A stretch of 64,000 nt of DNA from Pseudomonas helvetica (GTDB lineage Bacteria > Pseudomonadota > Gammaproteobacteria > Pseudomonadales > Pseudomonadaceae): positions 6,273,001 through 6,337,000 of the forward strand of contig NZ_CP150917.1 in the NCBI RefSeq assembly GCF_039908645.1, written 5' to 3'. Under the pieces are notes generated by a model. It saw only the letters and a list, made by a program, of their open reading frames with translations, searched no databases and was not told the origin of the DNA. The position numbers and the translations under genes were made by a program. This document shows positions 25,626 through 34,721 of this stretch, one piece after another. How positions within the stretch are numbered: the stretch's first letter is position 1; each line of letters begins with the position of its first letter.

Positions 25626-26522
25626 TTATTGCTTGCCGAGCGCAAAGTTCGGCAAGCTGCCCACCGGTTGATTGAACTGGTACGGAATCGACACCAGCCC
25701 CAACCCGCTATTGCGCTGCACCACGAAGTGCAGGTGCGGCCCGCTGCTGTTGCCGGTATTGCCCGACAACCCCAGCGCACTGCCGACTGCCACCCGCTGA
25801 CCTTCGCGCACACACACCGAACCGCGCTTAAGGTGCAGGTACACGCCCATGGTCCCGTCATCGTGCAGCACTCGCACGAAATTGCCCGACGGCTCGGTGC
25901 CGCGTCCGCTCTGGTGGTTTTCGGTCTTCACCACCACCCCGCCACGCGCCGCGATGATCGGCGTGCCTTCAGGCATCGCGATGTCCATGGCATAACGGTT
26001 CTTGACCCCAAAATGGCTGTATCGGCCATTAGGTCCCTGAGTCAGGTGAAACGGGCCGCCACGCCACGGCAGCGGATACCGATAGGCCAGCGTGGTATCT
26101 GTGGGGTTGCCCAGCGAATAGTTGAACGTCGGGGTATAGGCCAGCGGCTTGCCCGGCGTAATCGCCGTGAGCAACGCCAGACGCACGGTGCTGCGCGCCG
26201 GCAACACCCGGCGGATCGGCTGTGCCGGCGCACCGTTGACATTCTTCAGCCCGGTGAAGCTCAGCTCGACCTCTACCGGCGCATACAAATCGTTGCGCAC
26301 AAACACACTGTGCGTGTCCCTCTGCTTCTTGATATCGAGAAGTACCTGGCGCTCAAGGTGCTCCTCCATGCGGTCGCGGAACACAAAGATCCGCGCACCA
26401 TGGGATGGGCGGTCACTGTAGGAGACCACACCCGTCACGCTGGTGGATTTATAAATAGTGATGGCCACAGCCGAGGTGGAGGCCATGAACAGACCACAGA
26501 AAAACAGCAATCGCGCGAACAT
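25626..26522 (-). CDS. M23 (LytM) family metallopeptidase, exported
   Basis: A 298-residue cell-wall peptidase or LytM-type regulator. Residues 1-22 are a signal peptide (FARLLFFCGLFMASTSAVA). A beta-rich domain of about 120 residues precedes the M23 domain, where zinc ligands are visible: YSHFGVKNRYAMD (His, then Asp nine residues later) and GPHLHF with the HxH pair near residue 268. All ligands are present, so catalysis is possible. The start was placed at the Met of the signal peptide; the frame is open upstream for 53 codons, but that part runs into the repeat at 26623 and is not credible as protein. Confidence 0.85.
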   Translation of the reverse strand: MFARLLFFCGLFMASTSAVAITIYKSTSVTGVVSYSDRPSHGARIFVFRDRMEEHLERQVLLDIKKQRDTHSVFVRNDLYAPVEVELSFTGLKNVNGAPAQPIRRVLPARSTVRLALLTAITPGKPLAYTPTFNYSLGNPTDTTLAYRYPLPWRGGPFHLTQGPNGRYSHFGVKNRYAMDIAMPEGTPIIAARGGVVVKTENHQSGRGTEPSGNFVRVLHDDGTMGVYLHLKRGSVCVREGQRVAVGSALGLSGNTGNSSGPHLHFVVQRNSGLGLVSIPYQFNQPVGSLPNFALGKQ

Positions 26523-26622
26523 AGGCAAGGTTCTGTCGAGGAAGGCCTGAAAACAGCCTAGCAGCCAGAATCGACCTGCGTAGTCGGCAGATGTTTCAAA
26601 TGATCGCTCCCAAACCTTTGAT

Positions 26623-26734
26623 GATCGTTCCCACGCTCCCGCGTGGGAATGCATCCTGTGACGCTCTGCGTCACGCACCAAAGCGGACGCGGAGCGTCTG
26701 GGGCGGCATTCCCACGCAGAGCGTGGGAACGATC
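26623..26734. repeat. Nested inverted repeat (GATCGTTCCCACGC family)
   Basis: Outer arms GATCGTTCCCACGC and GCGTGGGAACGATC, with inner palindromes CCCACGC/GCGTGGG, GACGCTCTGCGTC and GACGCGGAGCGTC. Related copies are at 27455-27485 (outer arms only) and 59208-59332. A REPIN-type element of a second class. Confidence 0.8.
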
Positions 26735-26747
26735 AACTAACGATCAG

Positions 26748-27137
26748 CTACATCTTGACCCGGTACTCCGTTGGGTTCGGTGGGTCGAGGTTGTCCATGG
26801 CGCGGTCGATCAGCAGTTGGGCGCCTTCGGCCATGCGGTAGATGGCGAGGGCGACGTTGCGGCGGGAGCCTTCGATTTCGAAGGCGAGGTCGCCGGCGAT
26901 GGCTTTGATGGAGGCGATGTCTTCAGAGGCGTTGGCCAGGAGGCTGTCGGTGTCGACACCGGGGGCGACGATGAAGAGTTGGCCTTTGCGGGCATCGGCC
27001 AGGTGGATTTTGGGTGGGGGCGTGCCCAGATGGTGGTCGAGGGCGCGTTCGGCGGCTTCGTGGAGCTTTTTCGAATCGATGGATTCGTAGGGGGAAGTTG
27101 CTGGGTCTTCTGGTGGATTTGGTGTTGGCTTAAACAT
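26748..27137 (-). CDS. DUF6124 family protein
   Basis: A 129-residue cytoplasmic protein of the DUF6124 group, common and often multi-copy in Pseudomonas, function unknown. It starts MFKPTPNPPEDP, has a central IHLADARKGQLFIVAPGVD segment (about residues 46-64) and helical blocks such as ASEDIASIKAIAGDLAFEI and VALAIYRMAEGAQLLIDRAMD. GGAG lies 8 nt before this ATG but is paired in a hairpin (see the leader entry). The frame is open further upstream, but the start here is the only one with a ribosome site. Single gene, no operon partner. Confidence 0.8.
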   Translation of the reverse strand: MFKPTPNPPEDPATSPYESIDSKKLHEAAERALDHHLGTPPPKIHLADARKGQLFIVAPGVDTDSLLANASEDIASIKAIAGDLAFEIEGSRRNVALAIYRMAEGAQLLIDRAMDNLDPPNPTEYRVKM

Positions 27138-27255
27138 AGGTGAAACTCCGCAATATGGAGCTGACCCTGTTTCGCTTGCACTTCGAAAGAGGTGGCAGCT
27201 GTGCATAGGTGTGCAAGACCGGCGGAGTTACCCGGCAGACCCGAAGGTCTCCCAT
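27138..27255 (-). promoter_or_regulatory. Structured leader with short upstream ORF, DUF6124 gene
   Basis: On the minus strand the leader has AGACC-TTCG-GGTCT, a stem closed by the very stable cUUCGg tetraloop (27250-27237), and next to the start AGCTCC-ATATTGC-GGAGTT (27162-27144), which buries the GGAG ribosome site in a stem. A 41-codon frame from ATG 27255 (MGDLRVCRVTPP...) runs across both hairpins and ends at 27130, 8 nt inside the DUF6124 gene. This could couple or control translation. Together with 27256-27454, where I see no other feature, it fills a gene-poor gap. Confidence 0.5.
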
Positions 27256-27454
27256 ACACAGCAGCCATAACGATTCGCGAGCATAGAAAAACGCTCGATG
27301 AATTGCCATAACCCATTGTGTACCCCGCCGGACTTGCACGTCCGTGTCACCGTTTTTTGGTGACAAGGTGAGACTAGCCGCGAACCACTGGCCGGACTAG
27401 TTACCGAACACCGCTACAACTTGAAGGAAATGTCCGAGGAAGTGGGGCTGTGAT

Positions 27455-27485
27455 GATCGTTCCCACGCTCTGTATGGGAACGATC
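27455..27485. repeat. Inverted repeat, minimal GATCGTTCCCA element
   Basis: GATCGTTCCCA and TGGGAACGATC (11 bp) around a 9-base loop. Same outer arms as the repeat at 26623. It lies directly downstream of the response-regulator gene and may act as a transcript end. Confidence 0.7.
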
Positions 27486-27500
27486 AGAGAGGTGAGGTAC

Positions 27501-28451
27501 TTACGCGCCCGGTACGAAATGCTTCTGCGCCGTGCCGCGGGCGATCAGGCGGGAGATGTAGTCGAGCTTTTGCGCGTCCTGGTCGACGAAGCGGAAGGTC
27601 AGTTGCAGCCAGTCGCTATCGGGTTTCGGCTCGTGAGCGACGATGGCGTGCAGGTAGCCGTTCAGGCGGGCGACTTCGGCGTTGTCGCCCTGCTCCAGGT
27701 CGAGCACGGCGCTGTCGAGCACTTGCGGCAGGGTGTCGGTGCGCTTAACCACCAACAAGGCTTCCTTGATGCTCAACGCTTTGATGACGCAGGGCTGAGT
27801 ACCACTGGGCAGGCGCAGTTGACCTTGGCCACGACCACCGGCCGGGGCCGCGGACGCCGCTGGTGCCTTGACCGGCGGGCTGTTGAGCAGACCGCGAGAA
27901 GGCGCGGCAGCGGCAGCCGGTGTGGCGGCGGCGGGCTTGGCGAACGGATTGACCGCAGTCGCTGCAGGGGCGACGACAGCAGCCTTGCCGCCCGTGAGCG
28001 CGCTGAGGGAGTCGTTGCCGAACGCCGAATTCATCTTGGTGGGTGCGCTGTTCATCAAGGTGTCGAGTTTGCCGACCTTGTTCAACGCCTGCTTGACCTT
28101 GGTCAACAGCTGCTCGTTGGTGAACGGTTTGCTGACATAGCCAGAAACGCCGGCCTGAATCGCCTGAACCACGTTTTCCTTGTCGCCACGGCTGGTAACC
28201 ATGACAAACGGCATGCTCTTGAGATTGTCCTGCTCACGGCACCAGGTGAGGAGTTCGAGGCCAGACATTTCCGGCATTTCCCAGTCGCACAGGACCAGGT
28301 CGAATGCTTCCTTGGCCAGCATGGCCTGGGCCTTTTTGCCGTTGACGGCATCTTCGGTCCGGATACCCGGGAAGTAGTTGCGCAGGCACTTCTTTACCAG
28401 GTCGCGAATAAACGACGCATCGTCCACGACCAACACACTGATCTTGCTCAT
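27501..28451 (-). CDS. Response regulator with REC and PilZ-like domains
   Basis: A 316-residue two-component regulator. The receiver domain (1-125) has D10-D11, phosphoacceptor D56 in LVLCDWEMP, T86 and K108, all needed for phosphorylation. An Ala/Pro-rich linker (about 140-205) leads to a C-terminal beta-rich domain that looks PilZ-like (AVLDLEQGDNAEVARLNGYLHA), though I do not see the RxxxR c-di-GMP motif. A regulator gene in this place, between phoU and phoBR, is known from other pseudomonads; its kinase is not visible here. Output is unknown; there is no DNA-binding domain. Confidence 0.82.
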   Translation of the reverse strand: MSKISVLVVDDASFIRDLVKKCLRNYFPGIRTEDAVNGKKAQAMLAKEAFDLVLCDWEMPEMSGLELLTWCREQDNLKSMPFVMVTSRGDKENVVQAIQAGVSGYVSKPFTNEQLLTKVKQALNKVGKLDTLMNSAPTKMNSAFGNDSLSALTGGKAAVVAPAATAVNPFAKPAAATPAAAAAPSRGLLNSPPVKAPAASAAPAGGRGQGQLRLPSGTQPCVIKALSIKEALLVVKRTDTLPQVLDSAVLDLEQGDNAEVARLNGYLHAIVAHEPKPDSDWLQLTFRFVDQDAQKLDYISRLIARGTAQKHFVPGA

Positions 28452-28582
28452 CCAACACCCCTATAAAAATCCCGGCAAGCATAACGCTGGCTGATGGCAC
28501 TTTGCCAAAACTCTTCAGTCACGCCGGGACTTTTCGTTCGCGGGTGCTGCTTTTTCATTCGGCGTTTCAATTCGAAAGCCAC

Positions 28583-28617
28583 ACAAACAAAAACGCCCGA
28601 CCACAAGGCCGGGCGCT
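28583..28617 (-). terminator. Terminator after phoU
   Basis: On the minus strand CGCCCG and CGGGCG arms around a 10-base loop are followed by TTTTTGTTTG, at the end of the pst-phoU operon. Confidence 0.8.
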
Positions 28618-28631
28618 TTACTTGGGCAATC

Positions 28632-29393
28632 TTACTTATCGTCAGCTTTGCCCGGAACATTAGCGCTTTCGGCACTTGTGCCTTCAACTTCTTCCTTCAT
28701 GCGCTTGAGGCCCAGGTGACGGACATCGGTACCGCGCACCAGGTAAATCACCAACTCGGAAATATTGCGCGCGTGGTCGCCAATCCGCTCCAGCGAACGC
28801 AGCACCCAAATGATGCTCAAGACCCGCGTGATCGAACGCGGATCTTCCATCATGTAGGTCGCCAGCTCGCGCAGCGCGGTCTTGTATTCACGGTCGATGA
28901 CCTTGTCGTACTGGGCCACCGACAGCGCCAGCTCGGCGTCGAAGCGAGCGAAGGCATCCAGTGCGTCGCGAACCATGTTGCGCACCTGGTCGCCGATGTG
29001 CCGAACTTCGACATAACCGCGCGGGGCCTCGCCTTCTTCGCACAGCTGGATGGCACGGCGGGCGATTTTGGTCGCTTCATCGCCGATGCGTTCCAGGTCG
29101 ATCACCGACTTGGAGATGCTGATGATCAACCGCAAGTCCGATGCAGCCGGCTGACGACGGGCCAGAATGCGCAGGCATTCTTCATCGATATTGCGTTCCA
29201 TCTGATTGATCTGGTCGTCGATCTCACGCACTTGCTGGGCCAGGCCCGAGTCCGCTTCGATCAGTGCAGTGACCGCGTCATTGACCTGCTTCTCGACCAG
29301 CCCGCCCATGGCCAGGAGGTGGCTGCGCACTTCCTCGAGCTCAGCGTTGAACTGCTGGGAGATGTGGTGGGTAAGGCCTTCTTTACTAATCAT
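28632..29393 (-). CDS. phoU: Phosphate signalling protein PhoU
   Basis: A 253-residue all-helical cytoplasmic protein made of two PhoU three-helix repeats (about 20-110 and 125-215), each with the acidic metal-binding pattern ExxxD (for example ERIGDEATKIA and ERIGDHARNI). It links the Pst transporter to PhoR and keeps the Pho regulon off when phosphate is plentiful. It is the last gene of the pst operon, 74 nt after pstB. The C-terminus is about 20 residues longer than in E. coli and charged. The ribosome site is weak. Confidence 0.95.
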   Translation of the reverse strand: MISKEGLTHHISQQFNAELEEVRSHLLAMGGLVEKQVNDAVTALIEADSGLAQQVREIDDQINQMERNIDEECLRILARRQPAASDLRLIISISKSVIDLERIGDEATKIARRAIQLCEEGEAPRGYVEVRHIGDQVRNMVRDALDAFARFDAELALSVAQYDKVIDREYKTALRELATYMMEDPRSITRVLSIIWVLRSLERIGDHARNISELVIYLVRGTDVRHLGLKRMKEEVEGTSAESANVPGKADDK

Positions 29394-29467
29394 GTTGGCG
29401 TCCTTGGAGCGTCCGGTAAGGTGCGGTCTACCGCAGCGATGGTTAAGCGAGCAACGCTATCGGCATC

Positions 29468-30301
29468 CTAGCCATAACGACCGGTGATGTAGTCTTCGGT
29501 CTGCTTCTTCGCCGGATTGGTGAACAGGGTATCGGTGTCGCCGAATTCCACCAGTTTGCCCATGTACATGAACGCCGTGTAGTCGGAAACCCGCGCGGCC
29601 TGTTGCATGTTGTGGGTCACGATGACAATGGTGAACTTGGATTTCAGTTCGTAGATCAGCTCTTCGACTTTCAGAGTCGAGATCGGGTCGAGTGCCGAAC
29701 ACGGTTCGTCGAGCAGCAGCACTTCCGGCTCGACCGCGATGGTACGAGCGATCACCAGACGTTGCTGCTGACCACCGGACAAGCCCAGGGCCGACTCGTG
29801 CAGACGGTCTTTCACTTCATCCCAGAGTGCCGCGCCTTTCAACGCCCACTCGACGGCTTCATCGAGCACGCGTTTTTTGTTGATGCCCTGAATACGCAGG
29901 CCGTAGACCACGTTTTCATAGATGGTTTTCGGGAACGGGTTCGGCTTCTGGAACACCATGCCGACGCGACGACGCAGTTCGGCCACGTCTTCGCCCTTGC
30001 GGTAGATGTTGTTGCCGTAGAGGTTGATCTCACCTTCGACACGGCAGCCATCGACCAGATCGTTCATCCGGTTGAAGGTGCGCAACAGCGTTGACTTGCC
30101 GCAACCGGACGGGCCGATGAATGCGGTCACGCGCTGCTTGGGAATGTTCATGCTGACGTCGAACAGCGCTTGTTTGTCGCCGTAGAACAGGCTCAGGCTC
30201 GGCACTTCGATGGCCACGGTTTCCTGTGCCAGGTTCAGGCTCTGTTTGTCGCGACCCAGGGCCGACATGTTGATGCCGTGGGTATGTGTTTCGTGCTGCA
30301 T
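29468..30301 (-). CDS. pstB: Phosphate ABC transporter ATPase PstB
   Basis: A 277-residue ATPase that drives phosphate import. Walker A is GPSGCGKST (63-71), the signature is LSGGQQQR (about 174-181), Walker B is VLLLDEP (about 197-203), and the switch His is in VTHNMQQ. GGGAG lies 6 nt before the ATG. The N-terminal 30 residues before the ABC fold are longer than in E. coli, and an internal Met12 could also serve as start. A REPIN lies between this gene and pstA. Confidence 0.96.
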   Translation of the reverse strand: MQHETHTHGINMSALGRDKQSLNLAQETVAIEVPSLSLFYGDKQALFDVSMNIPKQRVTAFIGPSGCGKSTLLRTFNRMNDLVDGCRVEGEINLYGNNIYRKGEDVAELRRRVGMVFQKPNPFPKTIYENVVYGLRIQGINKKRVLDEAVEWALKGAALWDEVKDRLHESALGLSGGQQQRLVIARTIAVEPEVLLLDEPCSALDPISTLKVEELIYELKSKFTIVIVTHNMQQAARVSDYTAFMYMGKLVEFGDTDTLFTNPAKKQTEDYITGRYG

Positions 30302-30370
30302 GGGAAACTCCCTGTGCTAACAAATTCGGTTCGGTTGACCGCAGGCCTGGCCTGCGATTACGCAATTCTT

Positions 30371-30459
30371 TGTAGGAGCAAGGCTTGCCTGCGATGGGGC
30401 CGGTGAGTGTTAACCGGTTCAACGCGGTGATGCCATCGCGAGCAAGCTTTGCTCCTACA
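30371..30459. repeat. REPIN, TGTAGGAGCAAGGCTTGC class
   Basis: TGTAGGAGCAAGGCTTGCCT at the left and AGCAAGCTTTGCTCCTACA at the right. Same class as the element at 47482. It lies inside the pst operon, between pstA and pstB, where hairpins could change the relative amounts of the two messages. Confidence 0.8.
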
Positions 30460-30472
30460 GGGTCGGTGGTGA

Positions 30473-32143
30473 TTAGCTATCCAAAGCTTTGTATTTCTCG
30501 CGCAGGTGGTTACGGATCCACACTGCCGACAGGTTGAGCGTGGCGATCACCAGCACCAGCAGCAGCGCTGTGGCGTACACCAGCGGTCGTGCGGCTTCGA
30601 CGTTCGGGCTCTGGAAGCCGACGTCATAAATGTGGAAGCCCAGGTGCATGATTTTCTGGTCGAGGTGCAAGTACGGGTAGTTGCCGTCCACCGGCAGCGA
30701 CGGCGCCAGTTTCACCACACCCACGAGCATCAGCGGCGCCACTTCACCGGCGGCGCGGGCCACGGCGAGGATCATCCCGGTCATCATCGCCGGGCTGGCC
30801 ATCGGCAGCACGATCTTCCACAAGGTTTCAGCCTTGGTCGCGCCGAGGGCCAACGAGCCTTCACGCACGGTGCGAGGAATCCGCGCCAGGCCTTCTTCGG
30901 TGGCCACGATCACCACCGGCACCGCCAGCAGCGCCAGGGTCAGCGAGGCCCAGAGCAGGCCCGGCGTACCGAACGTCGGCGCCGGCAAGGCTTCAGGGAA
31001 GAACAAACGGTCAACCGAGCCGCCGAGTACGTAAACGAAGAAGCCTAGACCGAACACGCCGTAAACGATCGCCGGAACGCCCGCTAGGTTGTTCACCGCG
31101 ATGCGGATCAAGCGGGTCATCGGCCCCTGGCGTGCATATTCACGCAGGTAGACCGCTGCCAGTACGCCGAATGGAGTAACGATCATCGCCATGATCAGGG
31201 TCATCATCACGGTGCCGAAGATCGCCGGGAAGATCCCGCCTTCGGTGTTGGCTTCACGCGGGTCGTCGCTGAGGAATTCCCAGACCTTGTTGAAGTAGAA
31301 ACCCAGCTTGGTCAGGTAGCTCATGGCGTTCGGCTGGTAGGCATGAACCACTTTGCCGATGCCGATTTCAACTTCTTTGCCGTTGGCATCGCGAGCGGTC
31401 AGGCTGTCGCGGTTGAACTGCGCGTGCAGGTCGCTCAGGCGTGCCTCGACGTCTTTATAACGAGCGTTCAGCTCAGCGCGCTCAGTGTCCATGTCGGCTT
31501 GCGCGGTCGGATCGAGCTTGCCTTCAAGCTCCAGCTTGCGGCCGTGCAGGCGAATCCGCTCAAGGCCTGCGTTGATCGCGCCGATGTCGGTTTTTTCGAG
31601 GCTTTTGAGTTGTGCCGCGAGCTTGTTGACGCGGTCCACCCGCGCTTGCAGCTCCGGCCAGGCCGCTTCGCCTTCAGCGATGACCTTGCCGTCCTGTTTG
31701 ACGTTGAGCAGGTAGCCGTAGAAGTTGCCCCACTCACGGCGCTCGATGGTCATCAATTCACGCGGTGTGCTCTGGTCGGTCAGCCACTCGCCGACGATCC
31801 AGGTGAAGTCATTGCCGTTGATGTCACGGTTGCCGACCTTGATCAGCTCGCGGGTCATGAATTCCGGACCTTGGCCCGGCACAGGCAAACCTGCGGTTTT
31901 CAGACGCTCACGCGGCACTTCTTCCTTCTGCACCACTTCGCCGATGACGACATGGTTGGCCTGGCCCGGCACGTTGTAACTGGCGTGCATCAGGTCTGCC
32001 GGCCAGAAGTGGCCCAGACCGCGCACGGCAATCACCGCCAGCAAACCAATGGTCATGATGACCGCGATGGACACCGCGCCACCGCTGATCCAGACGCCGG
32101 GGGCGCCGCTCTTGAACCATCCTTTCAGGGAGTTCTGTTTCAC
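30473..32143 (-). CDS. pstA: Phosphate ABC transporter permease PstA (large form)
   Basis: A 556-residue inner-membrane permease, nearly twice the E. coli length. One N-terminal membrane helix (about 18-42) is followed by about 240 residues outside the membrane, predicted periplasmic and with charged, coiled-coil-like stretches (about 170-255), and then the usual transport domain with five or six helices and the EAA-type loop EGSLALGATKAETLWKIVLP (about 430-450). Pseudomonas and relatives are known for such extended Pst permeases. It starts with GTG, 15 nt after pstC. Confidence 0.93.
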   Translation of the reverse strand: MKQNSLKGWFKSGAPGVWISGGAVSIAVIMTIGLLAVIAVRGLGHFWPADLMHASYNVPGQANHVVIGEVVQKEEVPRERLKTAGLPVPGQGPEFMTRELIKVGNRDINGNDFTWIVGEWLTDQSTPRELMTIERREWGNFYGYLLNVKQDGKVIAEGEAAWPELQARVDRVNKLAAQLKSLEKTDIGAINAGLERIRLHGRKLELEGKLDPTAQADMDTERAELNARYKDVEARLSDLHAQFNRDSLTARDANGKEVEIGIGKVVHAYQPNAMSYLTKLGFYFNKVWEFLSDDPREANTEGGIFPAIFGTVMMTLIMAMIVTPFGVLAAVYLREYARQGPMTRLIRIAVNNLAGVPAIVYGVFGLGFFVYVLGGSVDRLFFPEALPAPTFGTPGLLWASLTLALLAVPVVIVATEEGLARIPRTVREGSLALGATKAETLWKIVLPMASPAMMTGMILAVARAAGEVAPLMLVGVVKLAPSLPVDGNYPYLHLDQKIMHLGFHIYDVGFQSPNVEAARPLVYATALLLVLVIATLNLSAVWIRNHLREKYKALDS

Positions 32144-32158
32144 AGACTTCTACCTTTC

Positions 32159-34441
32159 TTAAAGCGACGAGTATTTCTTGCGCAGACGCTGACGGATCAG
32201 CTCCGCGAGGGTGTTCATGATGAAGGTGAACAACAGCAGCACCAGCGCCGAGAGGAACAACACGCGGTAGTGACTGCCGCCGACTTCCGATTCGGGCATC
32301 TCTACCGCGACGTTGGCGGCCAGGGTGCGCAGACCTTCGAACAGGTTCATTTCCATGACCGGGGTGTTACCGGTGGCCATCAACACGATCATGGTTTCCC
32401 CGACCGCACGGCCCATGCCGATCATCAGTGCCGAGAAAATGCCCGGGCTGGCGGTCAGGATCACCACGCGAGTCATGGTCTGCCATGGCGTGGCGCCGAG
32501 AGCCAGGGAGCCCAGCGTCAGGCCGCGCGGCACGCTGAACACGGCGTCTTCGGCGATCGAGTAGATGTTCGGGATCACCGCAAAGCCCATGGCCAACCCG
32601 ACGACCAGAGCGTTGCGCTGGTCATAGGTGATGCCCAGGTCGTGGGAGATCCACATGCGCATGTCGCCGCCGAAGAACCACGCTTCCATGTACGGGCTCA
32701 TGAACAGCGACAACCAGCCCACAAACAGAATCACCGGGATCAGGATCGCGCTTTCCCAGCCGTCCGGCACTTTCAGACGAATCGACTCGGGCAGGCGACT
32801 GAAGATGAAGCCGGCTACCAGAATGCCGATCGGCAAGAGCATCAACAGGCTGAAGATGCCCGGCAAGTGCCCTTCCACATACGGTGCGAGGAACAGGCCG
32901 GCGAAGAAGCCGAGGATCACCGTCGGCATCGCCTCCATCAATTCGATGACCGGTTTGACCTTGCGGCGCATGCCCGGCGCCATGAAGTAGGCGGTGTAGA
33001 TCGCCGCAGCGACCGCCAGCGGTGCAGCCAGCAGCATCGCGTAGAACGCGGCTTTCAGCGTACCGAAGGTCAGTGGCGAAAGGCTCATCTTGGGTTCGAA
33101 GTCGGTGTTGGCCGCGGTCGATTGCCAGACGTATTTAGGCTCGTCGTAGTTTTCGTACCAGACCTTGCTCCACAGCGCGCTCCACGAAACTTCCGGGTGC
33201 GGGTTGTCGAGCAGCAGCGGTTGCAGCTTGCCGCCCTGCTCCACAATGATCCGGTTGGCACGCGGCGACAGACCGAAGAGGCCTGCGCCATCCACCACCT
33301 GATCCACCAGCAAGGTGCGGTGAGCGGTGCTGTGGAACACCCCGAGCTTGCCGGCAGTGTCGAGGGCGACGAAGCCTTTGCGACGCTCTTCGGCGGTGAT
33401 TTCAACGATCGGCGTGGTGCCCATCTGGAAGGTGCGGATCTGTTTCAGCCGTTGCTCGCCATCGGTATCGCGAGCCATGAACCACTGGGCCAGACCACCC
33501 TTGGAGTCGCCGATGATCAGCGAGATGCCGCCCACCAGTTGAGTACTGGCGGTCACTTGCGCTTCGCCGTCATCCAGCAGTTTGTAGCGACCGTTGAGGC
33601 TCTTGTCGCTCAGGCTGAAGACATCGGCCTGGGCGCGACCGTTGACCACGTACAGCCACTGCTGACGCGGGTCGACGAAGATGTTCTTCACCGGTTCGGT
33701 CATTTGCGGCAGTTCAATGCGCTTCTGCTCGTTGGTGACCTCACCGGTCATCATGTTTTCTTCGCTACTCAGCGACAGCACATGCAATTGCGAACCGGTA
33801 GAGCCAGCGAGCAGCAGGGTCGAGTCGGTCGCATTGAGGCTGATGTGCTCCAGGGCACCGCCCTGCTCGTTCAATGCAATCGGCGTTTCGTCGTACGGGA
33901 ATTCGATGGCCGGCGAGATGGTTTTCTTGCCTTCCGGGTAAGTGACTTTATAGGTGTGACGGAACACCAGTGCCTGACCGTTGGACAAGCCCACGACGAC
34001 CAGCGGATGGCCGGGCTGGTCTTTACCAATGGCGGTTACGCTGGTGCCGGCCGGGATCGGCAGGTCAATGCGGCTTAGCTCGGCGCCACTGTCGACGTCG
34101 AAAAACAGCGCCTGGCCCTTGTCGGAAACCCGCATGGCGACCTGGTTCTGTTCTTCGAGGGAGATCATCAGCGGTTTGCCGGCGTCTTGCATCCAGGCCG
34201 GGGTGATCGCGTCTTTAGCGGTCAGGTTGGCGCCCTGAAACAGTGGCGCAACGACGTAGCCAAGAAAGAAGAAGATCAGCGTGATCGCGCCGAGTACGGC
34301 GAGGCCGCCGACGAGGACGTACCAGCGGGTCAGGCGGTCTTTGAGCGCGCGGATGCGGCGCTTGCGTTGGAGCTCAGGCGTATTGAAGTCAATTCGCTTG
34401 GGGGGATTGGTAGTCATGGTGGAATTGGCCAGATCATTCAT
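32159..34441 (-). CDS. pstC: Phosphate ABC transporter permease PstC (large form)
   Basis: A 760-residue permease, far longer than the 319 of E. coli. After one helix (about 45-70) comes a roughly 360-residue predicted periplasmic part, beta-rich, with repeats suggestive of a propeller (SVTAIGKDQPGHPLVVVGLSNGQ); the transport domain starts near residue 450 and has the EAA-type loop GSLALGATPWQTMTRVV. The start is uncertain: the Pho-box -10 (TAGGGT, 34453-34448) puts the transcript start almost on this ATG, so the Met at 34417 (MTTNPPKR) may be used instead. Confidence 0.93.
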   Translation of the reverse strand: MNDLANSTMTTNPPKRIDFNTPELQRKRRIRALKDRLTRWYVLVGGLAVLGAITLIFFFLGYVVAPLFQGANLTAKDAITPAWMQDAGKPLMISLEEQNQVAMRVSDKGQALFFDVDSGAELSRIDLPIPAGTSVTAIGKDQPGHPLVVVGLSNGQALVFRHTYKVTYPEGKKTISPAIEFPYDETPIALNEQGGALEHISLNATDSTLLLAGSTGSQLHVLSLSSEENMMTGEVTNEQKRIELPQMTEPVKNIFVDPRQQWLYVVNGRAQADVFSLSDKSLNGRYKLLDDGEAQVTASTQLVGGISLIIGDSKGGLAQWFMARDTDGEQRLKQIRTFQMGTTPIVEITAEERRKGFVALDTAGKLGVFHSTAHRTLLVDQVVDGAGLFGLSPRANRIIVEQGGKLQPLLLDNPHPEVSWSALWSKVWYENYDEPKYVWQSTAANTDFEPKMSLSPLTFGTLKAAFYAMLLAAPLAVAAAIYTAYFMAPGMRRKVKPVIELMEAMPTVILGFFAGLFLAPYVEGHLPGIFSLLMLLPIGILVAGFIFSRLPESIRLKVPDGWESAILIPVILFVGWLSLFMSPYMEAWFFGGDMRMWISHDLGITYDQRNALVVGLAMGFAVIPNIYSIAEDAVFSVPRGLTLGSLALGATPWQTMTRVVILTASPGIFSALMIGMGRAVGETMIVLMATGNTPVMEMNLFEGLRTLAANVAVEMPESEVGGSHYRVLFLSALVLLLFTFIMNTLAELIRQRLRKKYSSL

Positions 34442-34447
34442 GCGCAC

Positions 34448-34481
34448 ACCCTAGCGATCCTGTATGACAGAAAGATGACAA
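34448..34481 (-). promoter_or_regulatory. Pho box and -10 element of pstC
   Basis: On the minus strand TTGTCAT, CTTT, CTGTCAT (one mismatch to the Pho-box consensus), then exactly 10 nt and TAGGGT. It gives pstCAB-phoU a promoter separate from pstS. Confidence 0.85.
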
Positions 34482-34553
34482 TGCAGTGACGCAACAAATC
34501 CGCCGCCCGTGTGAACTGGCAGCGGACTGGAAAATTGGGAGGTAGGAGCAATC

Positions 34554-34676
34554 TGTGGCGAGGGGGCTTGCCCCCGTTGGGGAGCGAAGCTCCCCCTAAA
34601 ATCAGTCACCGCATTCTAAGCATCGACCGATTTACGACTGCTTCGCAGTCGAGCGGGGGCAAGCCCCCTCGCCACA
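34554..34676. repeat. REPIN, GC-richer variant
   Basis: TGTGGCGAGGGGGCTTGCCC at the left and GGGGGCAAGCCCCCTCGCCA at the right. Same plan as the REPINs at 7419 and 25473 but with GGGGGC in place of GGGAGC. It separates pstS from the pstC promoter. Confidence 0.85.
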
Positions 34677-34721
34677 CCAGCCTCACTCCTACAGATCCGG
34701 GGCTAGCCCCGAATCAGGGTT

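Noticed and set aside
26523-26681. N-terminal extension of 53 codons for the M23 peptidase
   Set aside because: It lies partly in a repeat and would bury the signal peptide, so the Met at 26522 was chosen.
31343-34078. A 911-codon + strand frame opposite pstA and pstC
   Set aside because: It covers two well-supported permease genes in antisense, is rich in His, Gln, Arg and Asp as typical for shadow frames, and has no ribosome site.
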